DNA of 64,000 nucleotides from Pseudomonas reactans (GTDB taxonomy: Bacteria > Pseudomonadota > Gammaproteobacteria > Pseudomonadales > Pseudomonadaceae). Both the position numbers and the translations under genes were made by a program. Positions 10,700 to 20,636 of the stretch are shown piece after piece. Within the stretch, counting starts at the first letter, position 1, and the number at the start of each line of letters is the position of its first letter. The DNA is taken from positions 1-64,000 of the forward strand of contig NZ_JACAPG010000018.1 in NCBI RefSeq assembly GCF_013385825.1, given 5' to 3'. The notes below the pieces were generated by a model. That model searched no databases and was not told where the DNA came from. It worked only from the letters and a program-made list of their open reading frames with translations.

Positions 10700-13600
10700 T
10701 TGAAAGACCTACTGAATTTGCTGAAAAACCAGGGTCAAGTCGAAGAGTTCGACGCCATCCGTATTGGATTGGCATCGCCTGAGATGATCCGTTCGTGGTC
10801 GTTCGGTGAAGTTAAAAAGCCGGAAACCATCAACTACCGTACGTTCAAACCTGAGCGTGACGGCCTGTTCTGCGCCAAGATCTTTGGCCCGGTTAAGGAT
10901 TACGAGTGCCTGTGCGGTAAGTACAAGCGCTTGAAGCACCGTGGTGTGATCTGCGAGAAGTGCGGCGTTGAAGTTGCACTGGCTAAAGTTCGTCGTGAGC
11001 GCATGGCGCACATCGAACTCGCTTCGCCGGTTGCCCACATCTGGTTCCTGAAATCGCTGCCGTCCCGTATCGGCTTGCTGATGGACATGACCCTGCGTGA
11101 TATCGAGCGCGTTCTCTACTTCGAGAGCTATGTCGTTATCGATCCAGGCATGACCACCCTTGAAAAAGGTCAGCTGCTGAACGACGAGCAGTACTTCGAA
11201 GCGCTGGAAGAGTTCGGCGACGATTTCGATGCCCGCATGGGTGCCGAAGCTGTCCGTGAACTGCTGCACGCTATCGACCTGGAACACGAGATTGGCCGCC
11301 TGCGCGAAGAAATTCCGCAAACCAACTCCGAGACCAAGATCAAGAAGCTGTCCAAGCGTCTGAAGTTGATGGAAGCCTTCCAGGGTTCCGGCAACTTGCC
11401 AGAGTGGATGGTGCTGACCGTTCTGCCGGTTCTGCCGCCAGACCTGCGTCCGCTGGTACCGTTGGACGGTGGTCGTTTCGCGACGTCCGACCTCAACGAC
11501 CTGTACCGCCGCGTGATCAACCGTAACAACCGTTTGAAGCGCCTGCTTGATCTGTCCGCTCCGGACATCATCGTGCGCAACGAAAAGCGTATGTTGCAAG
11601 AAGCGGTCGATGCCTTGCTCGACAACGGTCGTCGTGGCCGCGCTATCACCGGTTCGAACAAGCGTCCTCTGAAATCCTTGGCTGACATGATCAAGGGTAA
11701 GCAAGGTCGTTTCCGTCAGAACTTGCTCGGTAAGCGTGTTGACTACTCCGGTCGTTCGGTAATTACCGTAGGCCCGACCCTGCGTCTGCACCAGTGCGGT
11801 CTGCCTAAGAAGATGGCCCTTGAGCTGTTCAAACCATTCATCTTCGGCAAGCTGGAAATGCGCGGTCTCGCGACCACCATCAAAGCGGCCAAGAAAATGG
11901 TCGAGCGTGAACTGCCAGAGGTTTGGGACGTTCTCGCTGAAGTGATCCGCGAACACCCGGTTCTCCTCAACCGTGCACCGACCCTTCACCGTCTGGGTAT
12001 CCAGGCGTTTGAACCGGTACTGATCGAAGGTAAGGCTATCCAGCTGCACCCTCTGGTCTGTGCTGCGTACAACGCCGACTTCGACGGCGACCAAATGGCC
12101 GTGCACGTACCGCTGACACTGGAAGCCCAGTTGGAAGCGCGCGCGTTGATGATGTCGACCAACAACATTCTGTCGCCAGCCAACGGTGAGCCAATCATCG
12201 TTCCGTCGCAGGACGTTGTATTGGGTCTGTACTACATGACCCGTGAAGCGATCAACGCCAAGGGCGAAGGTCGTGTGTTCGCTGACCTGCAAGAAGTTGA
12301 CCGTGTGTTCCGTGCCGGCGAAGCCGCACTGCACGCCAAGGTCAAAGTGCGGATCAACGAAACCGTCAACGACCGTGATGGCGGCAGCGTGAGCGGCACC
12401 CGTATTGTCGACACCACTGTCGGCCGTGCGCTGCTGTATCAAGTTGTGCCAAAAGGTCTGTCGTACGACGTCGTCAACCTGCCGATGAAGAAAAAGGCGA
12501 TCTCCAAGCTGATCAACCAGTGCTACCGCGTGGTTGGTTTGAAAGAGACCGTGATCTTCGCTGACCAGTTGATGTACACCGGCTTTGCTTATTCGACCAT
12601 CTCCGGCGTTTCCATCGGTGTTAACGACTTCGTTATCCCGGATGAAAAAGCGCGCATCATCAATGCTGCTACTGATGAAGTGAAAGAGATCGAAAGCCAG
12701 TACGCCTCCGGCCTGGTAACCCAGGGCGAGAAGTACAACAAAGTGATCGACCTTTGGTCGAAGGCGAACGACGAAGTGTCCAAGGCAATGATGGCCAACC
12801 TCTCGAAAGAGAAGGTTATCGACCGTCACGGCGTGGAAGTCGATCAAGAGTCCTTCAACTCGATGTACATGATGGCCGACTCGGGCGCACGGGGTTCTGC
12901 TGCGCAGATCCGTCAGCTCGCCGGTATGCGTGGCCTGATGGCCAAGCCGGACGGCTCCATCATCGAAACGCCTATTACAGCGAACTTCCGTGAAGGTTTG
13001 AGCGTACTTCAGTACTTCATCTCGACTCACGGTGCTCGTAAAGGTCTGGCGGATACCGCGTTGAAAACCGCTAACTCCGGTTACCTGACGCGTCGTCTGG
13101 TAGACGTTGCACAAGATCTGGTTGTGACCGAGATCGATTGCGGCACCGAGCACGGCCTGCTGATGACTCCGCACATTGAAGGCGGTGACGTTGTAGAGCC
13201 GCTGGGTGAGCGCGTATTGGGTCGTGTTATTGCCCGTGACGTATTCAAGCCAGGTACCGAGGAAGTTATCGTTCCTGCCGGCACCCTGGTAGACGAGAAG
13301 TGGGTCGAGTTCATCGAACTCAACAGCATCGACGAAGTGATCGTTCGCTCGCCGATCAGCTGCGAAACCCGCTACGGCATTTGCGCCAAGTGCTACGGCC
13401 GTGACTTGGCTCGTGGTCACCAGGTGAACATCGGTGAAGCGGTCGGCGTTATCGCTGCCCAGTCCATCGGTGAGCCGGGTACCCAGCTGACCATGCGTAC
13501 GTTCCACATCGGTGGTGCGGCAAGCCGGACCTCGGCAGCCGACAGCGTTCAGGTGAAGAATGGCGGTACCGTCCGTCTGCACAACCTGAAACACGTTGAG

Positions 13601-14899
13601 CGAGTGGATGGCCACCTGGTTGCTGTGTCCCGTTCCGGTGAGCTGGCAATCGCTGATGACTACGGTCGTGAGCGCGAGCGTTACAAGCTGCCGTACGGTG
13701 CTGTGATTTCGGTTAAAGAAGGTGACAAGGTCGACGCTGGCGCAATCGTGGCCAAGTGGGATCCGCACACTCACCCAATCGTTACCGAAATGAAAGGTAC
13801 CGTGACCTACGTGGGCATGGAAGAAGGCATCACGATCAAGCGTCAGACTGACGAATTGACCGGTATGACCAACATTGAAGTACTCGACGCGAAAGATCGC
13901 CCAGCTGCCGGTAAAGACATCCGTCCTGCCGTGAAGATGGTCGATGACAACGGCAAGGACTTGTTGCTGCCAGGCACTGACGTAATCGCTCAGTACTTCC
14001 TGCCAGCCAACGCCCTGGTCGGTGTAGCGGATGGTGCGAAGATCGCGATCGGTGATGTTATCGCGCGTATCCCGCAAGAAACTTCGAAGACCCGTGACAT
14101 CACCGGTGGTCTGCCGCGTGTTGCCGACTTGTTCGAAGCTCGTCGTCCGAAAGAAGCGTCGATTCTGGCTGAAGTCAGCGGCACCATCGCGTTCGGTAAA
14201 GAGACCAAGGGCAAGCGCCGCCTGGTCATCACCCCGAACGACGGTACCGATCCGTACGAAGAGCTGATTCCGAAGTGGCGTCACCTGAACGTCTTCGAAG
14301 GCGAACAGGTAAACCGCGGCGAAGTTATCTCCGACGGCCCGAGCGATCCACACGACATCCTGCGTCTGCTGGGTGTGAGTGCGCTGGCCAAGTACATCGT
14401 TAATGAGATCCAGGACGTTTACCGCCTGCAAGGCGTGAAGATCAACGATAAGCACATCGAGACCATCCTGCGTCAGATGCTGCGTAAAGTTGAAATCGCT
14501 GAATCCGGCGATTCCAGTTTCATCAAGGGCGACCAGATGGAACTGACTCACGTACTGGTAGAGAACGAGCGTCTGGGCGCGGAAGACAAGTTTGTCTCCA
14601 AGTTCACCCGCGTGCTGCTGGGTATCACCAAGGCGTCGTTGTCCACTGAGTCGTTCATCTCGGCGGCCTCCTTCCAGGAGACCACTCGCGTACTGACCGA
14701 AGCAGCGGTAACCGGCAAGCGCGATTACCTGCGCGGCCTGAAAGAAAACGTGGTTGTGGGTCGTCTGATCCCAGCCGGTACCGGTTTGGCTTACCACAGC
14801 GAGCGTAAGCGTCGCCGTGATGCTGACAAGCCGCTGCGCGTAAGCGCCAGTGAAGTGGAAGCTGCACTGACCGAAGCGCTGAACTCTAGCGGTAACTGA
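10700..14899 (+). CDS. rpoC: DNA-directed RNA polymerase subunit beta'
   Basis: The beta' subunit carries the catalytic Mg-binding loop NADFDGD and the two zinc sites. The N-terminal one is CLCGKYKRLKHRGVICEKC; the second uses CETRYGICAKCYGRDLARGH. The bridge-helix and trigger-loop regions (AAQSIGEPGTQLTMRTFH) are intact, and the length is 1399 aa. The start is a rare TTG at 10700, chosen because it follows an AGGAGGAAAGG site and gives the family N-terminus MKDLLNLLKNQ. It is the last gene of the rplJL-rpoBC operon. Confidence 0.98.
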   Translation: MKDLLNLLKNQGQVEEFDAIRIGLASPEMIRSWSFGEVKKPETINYRTFKPERDGLFCAKIFGPVKDYECLCGKYKRLKHRGVICEKCGVEVALAKVRRERMAHIELASPVAHIWFLKSLPSRIGLLMDMTLRDIERVLYFESYVVIDPGMTTLEKGQLLNDEQYFEALEEFGDDFDARMGAEAVRELLHAIDLEHEIGRLREEIPQTNSETKIKKLSKRLKLMEAFQGSGNLPEWMVLTVLPVLPPDLRPLVPLDGGRFATSDLNDLYRRVINRNNRLKRLLDLSAPDIIVRNEKRMLQEAVDALLDNGRRGRAITGSNKRPLKSLADMIKGKQGRFRQNLLGKRVDYSGRSVITVGPTLRLHQCGLPKKMALELFKPFIFGKLEMRGLATTIKAAKKMVERELPEVWDVLAEVIREHPVLLNRAPTLHRLGIQAFEPVLIEGKAIQLHPLVCAAYNADFDGDQMAVHVPLTLEAQLEARALMMSTNNILSPANGEPIIVPSQDVVLGLYYMTREAINAKGEGRVFADLQEVDRVFRAGEAALHAKVKVRINETVNDRDGGSVSGTRIVDTTVGRALLYQVVPKGLSYDVVNLPMKKKAISKLINQCYRVVGLKETVIFADQLMYTGFAYSTISGVSIGVNDFVIPDEKARIINAATDEVKEIESQYASGLVTQGEKYNKVIDLWSKANDEVSKAMMANLSKEKVIDRHGVEVDQESFNSMYMMADSGARGSAAQIRQLAGMRGLMAKPDGSIIETPITANFREGLSVLQYFISTHGARKGLADTALKTANSGYLTRRLVDVAQDLVVTEIDCGTEHGLLMTPHIEGGDVVEPLGERVLGRVIARDVFKPGTEEVIVPAGTLVDEKWVEFIELNSIDEVIVRSPISCETRYGICAKCYGRDLARGHQVNIGEAVGVIAAQSIGEPGTQLTMRTFHIGGAASRTSAADSVQVKNGGTVRLHNLKHVERVDGHLVAVSRSGELAIADDYGRERERYKLPYGAVISVKEGDKVDAGAIVAKWDPHTHPIVTEMKGTVTYVGMEEGITIKRQTDELTGMTNIEVLDAKDRPAAGKDIRPAVKMVDDNGKDLLLPGTDVIAQYFLPANALVGVADGAKIAIGDVIARIPQETSKTRDITGGLPRVADLFEARRPKEASILAEVSGTIAFGKETKGKRRLVITPNDGTDPYEELIPKWRHLNVFEGEQVNRGEVISDGPSDPHDILRLLGVSALAKYIVNEIQDVYRLQGVKINDKHIETILRQMLRKVEIAESGDSSFIKGDQMELTHVLVENERLGAEDKFVSKFTRVLLGITKASLSTESFISAASFQETTRVLTEAAVTGKRDYLRGLKENVVVGRLIPAGTGLAYHSERKRRRDADKPLRVSASEVEAALTEALNSSGN

Positions 14900-14920
14900 G
14901 TTCTGCACTAGATAAGTCTG

Positions 14921-14990
14921 GGCCCCGGCAGCCCCATTCGTCGGATCGAGGCATTTTTGCCCCGGTTCGGTGAGTGGGGATGTCGGGGCC
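14921..14990 (+). terminator. Large imperfect hairpin between rpoC and rpsL
   Basis: The arms GGCCCCGGCAGCCCCATTCG and GAGTGGGGATGTCGGGGCC are nearly complementary and enclose a 30-nt loop. A poor T-tract follows (TTGCCTTG). The position 22 nt after rpoC and 6 nt before the str promoter suggests a terminator, but the lack of a clean U-run leaves a processing or stabilising role open. Confidence 0.5.
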
Positions 14991-14995
14991 TTGCC

Positions 14996-15024
14996 TTGAC
15001 TGGGGGCAAGATCCTCTTTAGACT
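14996..15024 (+). promoter_or_regulatory. Sigma70 promoter of the str operon
   Basis: TTGACT (14996-15001), a 17-nt spacer, and TAGACT (15019-15024), followed by a leader of about 85 nt to rpsL. It sits immediately after the rpoC hairpin. Confidence 0.75.
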
Positions 15025-15115
15025 CTTGTACCCCTAAATTTGGCGGGAATTCGTTCCTGCCATTTTGCTTTTCTTGCAAGACAATAGCGTCGCAAGACAA
15101 CAGTGGAGCTAGTAG

Positions 15116-15487
15116 ATGGCAACTATCAACCAGCTGGTACGTCAGCCGCGTAAGCGTATCGTCGAGAAATCCGACGTACCTGCGCTGCAGAACTGCCCGC
15201 AACGTCGTGGCGTATGCACCCGTGTGTATACCACCACGCCGAAAAAACCTAACTCGGCACTGCGTAAAGTATGCCGTGTGCGCCTGACCAACGGTTTCGA
15301 GGTTTCCTCGTACATCGGTGGTGAAGGTCACAACCTGCAAGAGCACAGCGTGGTACTGATCCGCGGCGGTCGTGTAAAAGACTTGCCAGGTGTTCGTTAC
15401 CACACCGTACGCGGCTCCTTGGATACTTCCGGCGTTAAAGGTCGTAACCAGGGTCGTTCGAAGTACGGTACCAAGAAGCCTAAGTAG
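15116..15487 (+). CDS. rpsL: 30S ribosomal protein S12
   Basis: S12 lies at the decoding centre and controls accuracy. The 123-aa protein has the two streptomycin loops TTPKKPNSALRK and GGRVKDLPGVRYH. The lysines that mutate to give resistance (K43 and K88 in E. coli numbering) are wild type, so streptomycin sensitivity by this route is inferred. First gene of the str operon. A 118-nt spacer before rpsG contains a GGAGGCGTCCCGCAAGGG hairpin that could be the S7 autoregulatory target, by analogy with E. coli only. Confidence 0.97.
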   Translation: MATINQLVRQPRKRIVEKSDVPALQNCPQRRGVCTRVYTTTPKKPNSALRKVCRVRLTNGFEVSSYIGGEGHNLQEHSVVLIRGGRVKDLPGVRYHTVRGSLDTSGVKGRNQGRSKYGTKKPK

Positions 15488-15605
15488 TAGCGGCTTTTTG
15501 TAAAACTGAATCATCTTATTTTCTGAGTCGATAAGAGTAAGGTCGGAGGCGTCCCGCAAGGGCACCGATTCCGAACGAACCTGAAGACCGTTTGAGGGCT
15601 TATCC

Positions 15606-16076
15606 ATGCCAAGAAGACGCGTAGCAGCCAAGCGCGAAGTGCTTGACGATCCAAAATACGGAAGCCAAATCCTGGCCAAGTTCATGAACCACGTGATGGA
15701 AAGCGGCAAGAAAGCCGTTGCCGAGCGTATCGTTTATGGCGCGCTGGAAAAGGTTAAAGAACGCAAGAACAGCGATCCCCTGGAAATCTTCGAGAAAGCT
15801 CTCGACGCCATCGCTCCGCTGGTCGAAGTGAAGTCGCGCCGTGTAGGCGGTGCTACTTACCAGGTTCCGGTCGAAGTTCGCCCGTCCCGTCGTAACGCTC
15901 TGGCAATGCGCTGGTTGGTAGACTTCGCCCGTAAGCGCGGCGAGAAGTCTATGGCTCTGCGTTTGGCCGGCGAGCTGTTGGACGCTGCTGAAGGTAAAGG
16001 TGCTGCTGTTAAGAAGCGTGAAGACGTGCACCGTATGGCTGAAGCTAACAAAGCTTTCTCGCACTACCGCTTCTAA
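15606..16076 (+). CDS. rpsG: 30S ribosomal protein S7
   Basis: S7 nucleates assembly of the 30S head and in E. coli represses the str operon. The 156-aa protein starts [13 protein letters not shown], contains [16 protein letters not shown], and ends [15 protein letters not shown], all family consensus. fusA starts 30 nt downstream. Confidence 0.97.
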
Positions 16077-16106
16077 TCTTAGCTTCACTAATTTTGCGAG
16101 GGCTTT

Positions 16107-18212
16107 ATGGCTCGTACTACTCCGATTAGCCGCTACCGTAACATCGGTATCGTTGCTCACGTGGATGCTGGTAAAACCACCACCACCGAGCGCGTACTGT
16201 TTTACACCGGCAAAAGTCACAAAATGGGCGAGGTGCATGACGGCGCCGCGACCACAGACTGGATGGTTCAGGAGCAGGAGCGTGGTATTACCATTACTTC
16301 TGCTGCTATCACCGCCTTCTGGAAAGGTTCCGAGAAGCAGTACAAAGACGAGCATCGCTTCAACGTAATCGATACTCCGGGCCACGTAGACTTCACCATT
16401 GAAGTTGAACGTTCCCTGCGCGTACTCGACGGCGCTGTCGTTGTGTTCTGCGGTACCTCGGGTGTTGAGCCTCAGTCGGAAACCGTATGGCGTCAAGCCA
16501 ACAAGTACGGCGTTCCACGTCTTGTTTATGTAAACAAGATGGACCGTGCTGGTGCCAACTTCCTGCGCGTGATCGGTCAGATCAAGCAGCGTCTGGGTCA
16601 CACCCCGGTGCCAATCCAATTGGCTATCGGTTCCGAAGACAACTTCCAGGGTCAGATCGATCTGATCAACATGGAAGCTGTTTACTGGAATGATTCCGAC
16701 AAAGGTATGGTTCCTGTTCGTAAGCCTATCCCTGCTGAGCTGCAGGAACTGGCTGACGAGTGGCGCAACAACATGGTTGAGGCTGCTGCCGAAGCCAACG
16801 AAGAGCTGATGAACAAGTACCTCGAAGGTGAAGAGCTCACCAACGTGGAAATCAAGGCTGCTCTGCGTCAGCGTACTATCGCTGGCGAGATCGTCTTGGC
16901 TGTTTGCGGTTCTTCCTTCAAGAACAAGGGTGTTCCCCTGGTTCTCGACGCCGTTATCGACTACCTGCCGGCTCCAACCGACATTCCTGCTATCAAGGGT
17001 ACCAACCCTGATAATGAGGAAGAAGAGATGGAGCGTCACGCCGATGACAGCGAGCCGTTCTCGGCTCTGGCGTTCAAGATCGCAACTGACCCATTCGTGG
17101 GTACTTTGACCTTCGTCCGCGTTTACTCGGGCGTGTTGGCCTCCGGCGACGGCGTGATCAACTCGGTTAAAGGCAAGAAAGAGCGCGTGGGTCGTATGGT
17201 GCAAATGCACGCAAACGCCCGTGAAGAGATCAAGGAAGTACGCGCTGGTGACATCGCGGCCCTGATCGGCATGAAGGACGTCACCACGGGTGAGACTTTG
17301 TGCGACGCTGCCAAGCCAATCATCCTGGTTCGCATGGACTTCCCGGAGCCGGTTATTTCGGTTGCCGTAGAGCCTAAGACCAAGGATGACCAGGAAAAAA
17401 TGGGTATCGCTCTGGGCAAGCTTGCTCAGGAAGATCCATCTTTCCGCGTCAAGACTGATGAAGAGACTGGTCAAACGATCATCTCCGGCATGGGCGAGCT
17501 GCACCTGGACATCCTGGTTGACCGGATGCGCCGTGAGTTCAACGTCGAAGCCAACATCGGTAAGCCTCAGGTTTCCTATCGTGAGCGCATCACGAAGAAT
17601 TGCGAAATCGAAGGCAAGTTCGTTCGTCAGTCCGGCGGTCGTGGTCAGTTCGGTCACTGCTGGATCCGTTTTGCTCCTGCTGACGAAGGTCAGGAAGGTC
17701 TGCAATTCGTGAACGAAGTAGTAGGTGGTGTTGTTCCTAAGGAATACATCCCTGCTATCCAGAAGGGCATCGAAGAGCAGATGAAGAACGGTGTTGTTGC
17801 CGGCTATCCGCTGATCGGCCTGAAAGCAACCGTTTTTGACGGTTCTTACCACGACGTCGACTCCAACGAGATGGCGTTTAAGGTGGCTGCTTCCATGGCA
17901 ACCAAGCAACTGGCCCAGAAGGGCGGTGGTGAGTTGCTTGAGCCAATCATGGCGGTAGAAGTTGTTACACCTGAAGACTATATGGGTGATGTCATGGGCG
18001 ACCTTAACCGTCGTCGCGGCATGATCTTGGGTATGGAAGACACGGTTTCCGGCAAAGTGATTCGCGCCGAGGTTCCGTTGGGTGAGATGTTCGGTTATGC
18101 GACCGACGTTCGCTCCATGTCCCAGGGTCGCGCAAGCTACTCTATGGAATTCAAAAAATACAACACAGCTCCGGCGCACATCGCTGAAACTGTATCCAAA
18201 AAACAAGGCTGA
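16107..18212 (+). CDS. fusA: Translation elongation factor G
   Basis: EF-G is the GTPase that drives ribosomal translocation and, with RRF, recycling. The 701-aa protein has the P-loop AHVDAGKTTTTE near residue 20, the switch segment RGITITSAA, DTPGHVDFT and NKMDRAGA. Domains II to V follow, including the domain IV loop SGGRGQFGHCWI that enters the decoding site. It is close to the FusA1 type of pseudomonads. It lies in the str operon with tuf 30 nt downstream. Confidence 0.97.
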   Translation: MARTTPISRYRNIGIVAHVDAGKTTTTERVLFYTGKSHKMGEVHDGAATTDWMVQEQERGITITSAAITAFWKGSEKQYKDEHRFNVIDTPGHVDFTIEVERSLRVLDGAVVVFCGTSGVEPQSETVWRQANKYGVPRLVYVNKMDRAGANFLRVIGQIKQRLGHTPVPIQLAIGSEDNFQGQIDLINMEAVYWNDSDKGMVPVRKPIPAELQELADEWRNNMVEAAAEANEELMNKYLEGEELTNVEIKAALRQRTIAGEIVLAVCGSSFKNKGVPLVLDAVIDYLPAPTDIPAIKGTNPDNEEEEMERHADDSEPFSALAFKIATDPFVGTLTFVRVYSGVLASGDGVINSVKGKKERVGRMVQMHANAREEIKEVRAGDIAALIGMKDVTTGETLCDAAKPIILVRMDFPEPVISVAVEPKTKDDQEKMGIALGKLAQEDPSFRVKTDEETGQTIISGMGELHLDILVDRMRREFNVEANIGKPQVSYRERITKNCEIEGKFVRQSGGRGQFGHCWIRFAPADEGQEGLQFVNEVVGGVVPKEYIPAIQKGIEEQMKNGVVAGYPLIGLKATVFDGSYHDVDSNEMAFKVAASMATKQLAQKGGGELLEPIMAVEVVTPEDYMGDVMGDLNRRRGMILGMEDTVSGKVIRAEVPLGEMFGYATDVRSMSQGRASYSMEFKKYNTAPAHIAETVSKKQG

Positions 18213-18242
18213 TTCAGTCCTTTAGGCAAGGAGTTAATTGTC

Positions 18243-19436
18243 GTGGCTAAAGAAAAATTTGATCGTTCCCTACCGCACGTCAACGTTGGCACCATCGGTC
18301 ACGTTGACCACGGTAAAACCACTCTGACTGCTGCTCTGACTCGCGTTTGCTCCGAAGTTTTCGGTTCCGCAATCGTTGATTTCGATAAAATCGACAGCGC
18401 ACCAGAAGAAAAAGCTCGTGGTATCACCATCAACACCGCGCACGTTGAATACAACTCGCTGATCCGTCACTACGCTCACGTTGACTGCCCAGGTCACGCT
18501 GACTATGTGAAGAACATGATCACCGGTGCTGCTCAAATGGACGGCGCTATCCTGGTTTGCTCGGCCGCTGATGGTCCGATGCCACAAACCCGTGAGCACA
18601 TCCTGCTGTCCCGTCAGGTAGGCGTTCCGTACATCGTGGTTTACCTGAACAAGGCTGACTTGGTAGACGACGCTGAGCTGCTGGAACTGGTTGAGATGGA
18701 AGTGCGCGATCTGCTGAGCACTTACGACTTCCCAGGCGACGACACTCCGATCATCATCGGTTCTGCTCGTATGGCTCTGGAAGGCAAAGACGACAACGAA
18801 ATGGGCACCACGTCCGTTCGTAAACTGGTTGAGACTCTGGACAGCTACATCCCAGATCCAGTCCGTGTTATCGACAAGCCGTTCCTGATGCCAATCGAAG
18901 ACGTATTCTCGATCTCCGGTCGCGGTACTGTTGTAACTGGTCGTATCGAGCGCGGTATCGTTAAGGTTCAAGATCCACTGGAAATCGTTGGTCTGCGTGA
19001 CACTACCGTCACCACCTGCACCGGTGTTGAAATGTTCCGTAAACTGCTCGACGAAGGTCGTGCTGGCGAGAACTGCGGCGTTCTGCTGCGTGGTACCAAG
19101 CGTGACGACGTTGAGCGTGGTCAGGTTCTGGTTAAGCCAGGTTCGGTTAAGCCGCACACCAAGTTCGAAGCTGAAGTGTACGTGCTGAGCAAAGAAGAAG
19201 GCGGTCGTCACACTCCGTTCTTCAAAGGCTACCGTCCACAGTTCTACTTCCGTACTACCGACGTAACTGGTAACTGCGAACTGCCGGAAGGCGTAGAAAT
19301 GGTAATGCCAGGCGACAACATCAAAATGGTTGTCACCCTGATCAAAACCATCGCTATGGAAGACGGCCTGCGTTTCGCAATCCGTGAAGGCGGCCGTACC
19401 GTTGGTGCTGGCGTTGTAGCTAAAATCATCGAGTAA
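18243..19436 (+). CDS. tuf: Translation elongation factor Tu
   Basis: EF-Tu delivers aminoacyl-tRNA to the ribosome. The 397-aa protein has the P-loop GHVDHGKTT, RGITINTAHVEY (switch I), DCPGHADY, NKADLVDD and SARMALEG. The start is GTG at 18243. This is the only tuf gene in the window; the site after tRNA-Thr where a second copy is common has none. A strong terminator ends the str operon here. Confidence 0.97.
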   Translation: MAKEKFDRSLPHVNVGTIGHVDHGKTTLTAALTRVCSEVFGSAIVDFDKIDSAPEEKARGITINTAHVEYNSLIRHYAHVDCPGHADYVKNMITGAAQMDGAILVCSAADGPMPQTREHILLSRQVGVPYIVVYLNKADLVDDAELLELVEMEVRDLLSTYDFPGDDTPIIIGSARMALEGKDDNEMGTTSVRKLVETLDSYIPDPVRVIDKPFLMPIEDVFSISGRGTVVTGRIERGIVKVQDPLEIVGLRDTTVTTCTGVEMFRKLLDEGRAGENCGVLLRGTKRDDVERGQVLVKPGSVKPHTKFEAEVYVLSKEEGGRHTPFFKGYRPQFYFRTTDVTGNCELPEGVEMVMPGDNIKMVVTLIKTIAMEDGLRFAIREGGRTVGAGVVAKIIE

Positions 19437-19469
19437 TTATCTCTTCTGAGATAGCTCTGATGTTTTGAA

Positions 19470-19498
19470 AAGGCCCCCGCTCAGCGGGGGCCTTTTTT
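19470..19498 (+). terminator. Intrinsic terminator of the str operon
   Basis: A perfect 11-bp stem AAGGCCCCCGC / GCGGGGGCCTT with a TCA loop runs into six T residues. Confidence 0.93.
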
Positions 19499-19504
19499 AT
19501 TGGG

Positions 19505-19533
19505 TTGACACCTATCAGGGCCGTCTATAGAAT
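19505..19533 (+). promoter_or_regulatory. Sigma70 promoter of the S10 operon
   Basis: Consensus TTGACA (19505-19510), a 17-nt spacer and TAGAAT (19528-19533), 7 nt after the tuf terminator. The leader to rpsJ is only about 55 nt, much shorter than the E. coli S10 leader. Any L4 autoregulation must therefore use a different or compact structure. Confidence 0.82.
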
Positions 19534-19595
19534 TGCGCCTCCTTTTAACGGGCGTATTGCGCTCGCTGGGAATAGCAGCCGGAGTCTGAAATCCA

Positions 19596-19907
19596 ATGCA
19601 AAATCAGCAAATCCGTATCAGGTTGAAGGCTTTTGACCATCGCCTGATCGACCAATCCACCCAGGAAATCGTGGAAACCGCGAAACGTACTGGTGCACAA
19701 GTGCGTGGTCCAATTCCACTGCCTACCCGTAAAGAGCGGTTCACCGTTCTGGTCTCCCCGCACGTCAACAAAGACGCGCGCGACCAGTACGAGATCCGTA
19801 CTCATAAGCGCGTACTGGACATCGTCCAGCCAACGGATAAAACCGTTGATGCACTTATGAAGCTCGATCTGGCGGCCGGTGTGGAAGTACAGATCAGCCT
19901 CGGCTAA
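19596..19907 (+). CDS. rpsJ: 30S ribosomal protein S10
   Basis: S10 is a 30S head protein and, as NusE, contacts NusB and NusG in antitermination. The 103-aa length and the sequence ([17 protein letters not shown], then [16 protein letters not shown]) are standard. It is the first gene of the S10 operon; 81 nt separate it from rplC. Confidence 0.97.
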
Positions 19908-19988
19908 GACTCGGGTCTTAGTCGTGTAACGCTCTGAAATGGGCGGCCATAGCGGGTGAAAGCCCCGTACACTCATGAGGTTTACAAC

Positions 19989-20624
19989 ATGACTATTGGT
20001 GTAGTCGGTCGTAAATGCGGTATGACCCGTATTTTCACCGAAGAAGGTGTCTCCATTCCGGTCACGGTCATTGAGATCGAACCGAATCGCGTCACCCAGT
20101 TCAAAACTGAAGAGACCGATGGCTATCGTGCAGTGCAAGTCACTGTCGGCGAGCGTCGTGCTTCGCGTGTGACTGCTGCTCAAGCAGGTCACTTCGCTAA
20201 AGCAAACGTTGCAGCTGGTCGCACTGTTATGGAGTTCCGTCTCGAAGACGGCGACTACCAGGCTGGCGATCTGATCAACGCTGAAATCTTCGCTGCTGGT
20301 CAACTGGTTGATGTAACCGGTCAGTCCAAAGGTAAAGGCTTCCAGGGTACGATCAAGCGTTGGAATTTCCGTGGCCAAGACAACACTCACGGTAACTCCG
20401 TTTCCCACCGCGTCCCGGGCTCTATTGGCCAGTGCCAGACTCCTGGTCGTGTATTCAAGGGCAAGAAAATGTCCGGTCATATGGGCGCTGAGCGCGTGAC
20501 CGTGCAGTCCCTCGAAGTAGTGCGCGTCGACGCTGAACGCAATCTGTTGTTGGTCAAGGGTGCTGTTCCTGGCGCTACTGGCGGCAACCTGGTTGTACGT
20601 CCGGCGGCCAAGGCTCGCGGTTAA
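19989..20624 (+). CDS. rplC: 50S ribosomal protein L3
   Basis: L3 is an early assembly protein whose extended loop nears the peptidyl transferase centre. The 211-aa protein begins MTIGVVGRKCGMTRIF; the loop region KGFQGTIKRWNFRGQDNTHG is present, including the Gln that PrmB methylates in enterobacteria (by analogy). The ATG at 19989 gives the family start; an in-frame ATG 33 nt upstream adds unconserved residues. Confidence 0.95.
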   Translation: MTIGVVGRKCGMTRIFTEEGVSIPVTVIEIEPNRVTQFKTEETDGYRAVQVTVGERRASRVTAAQAGHFAKANVAAGRTVMEFRLEDGDYQAGDLINAEIFAAGQLVDVTGQSKGKGFQGTIKRWNFRGQDNTHGNSVSHRVPGSIGQCQTPGRVFKGKKMSGHMGAERVTVQSLEVVRVDAERNLLLVKGAVPGATGGNLVVRPAAKARG

Positions 20625-20636
20625 GGGGAAGCTGAC

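Noticed and set aside
10709..15709. A 1666-codon open frame on the - strand opposite rpoC-rpsL, and similar long antisense frames opposite rpoB, fusA, uvrA and the rib genes
   Set aside because: They mirror highly expressed, codon-biased genes, show low-complexity or unfamiliar translations, and lack ribosome-binding sites. They arise from codon bias.
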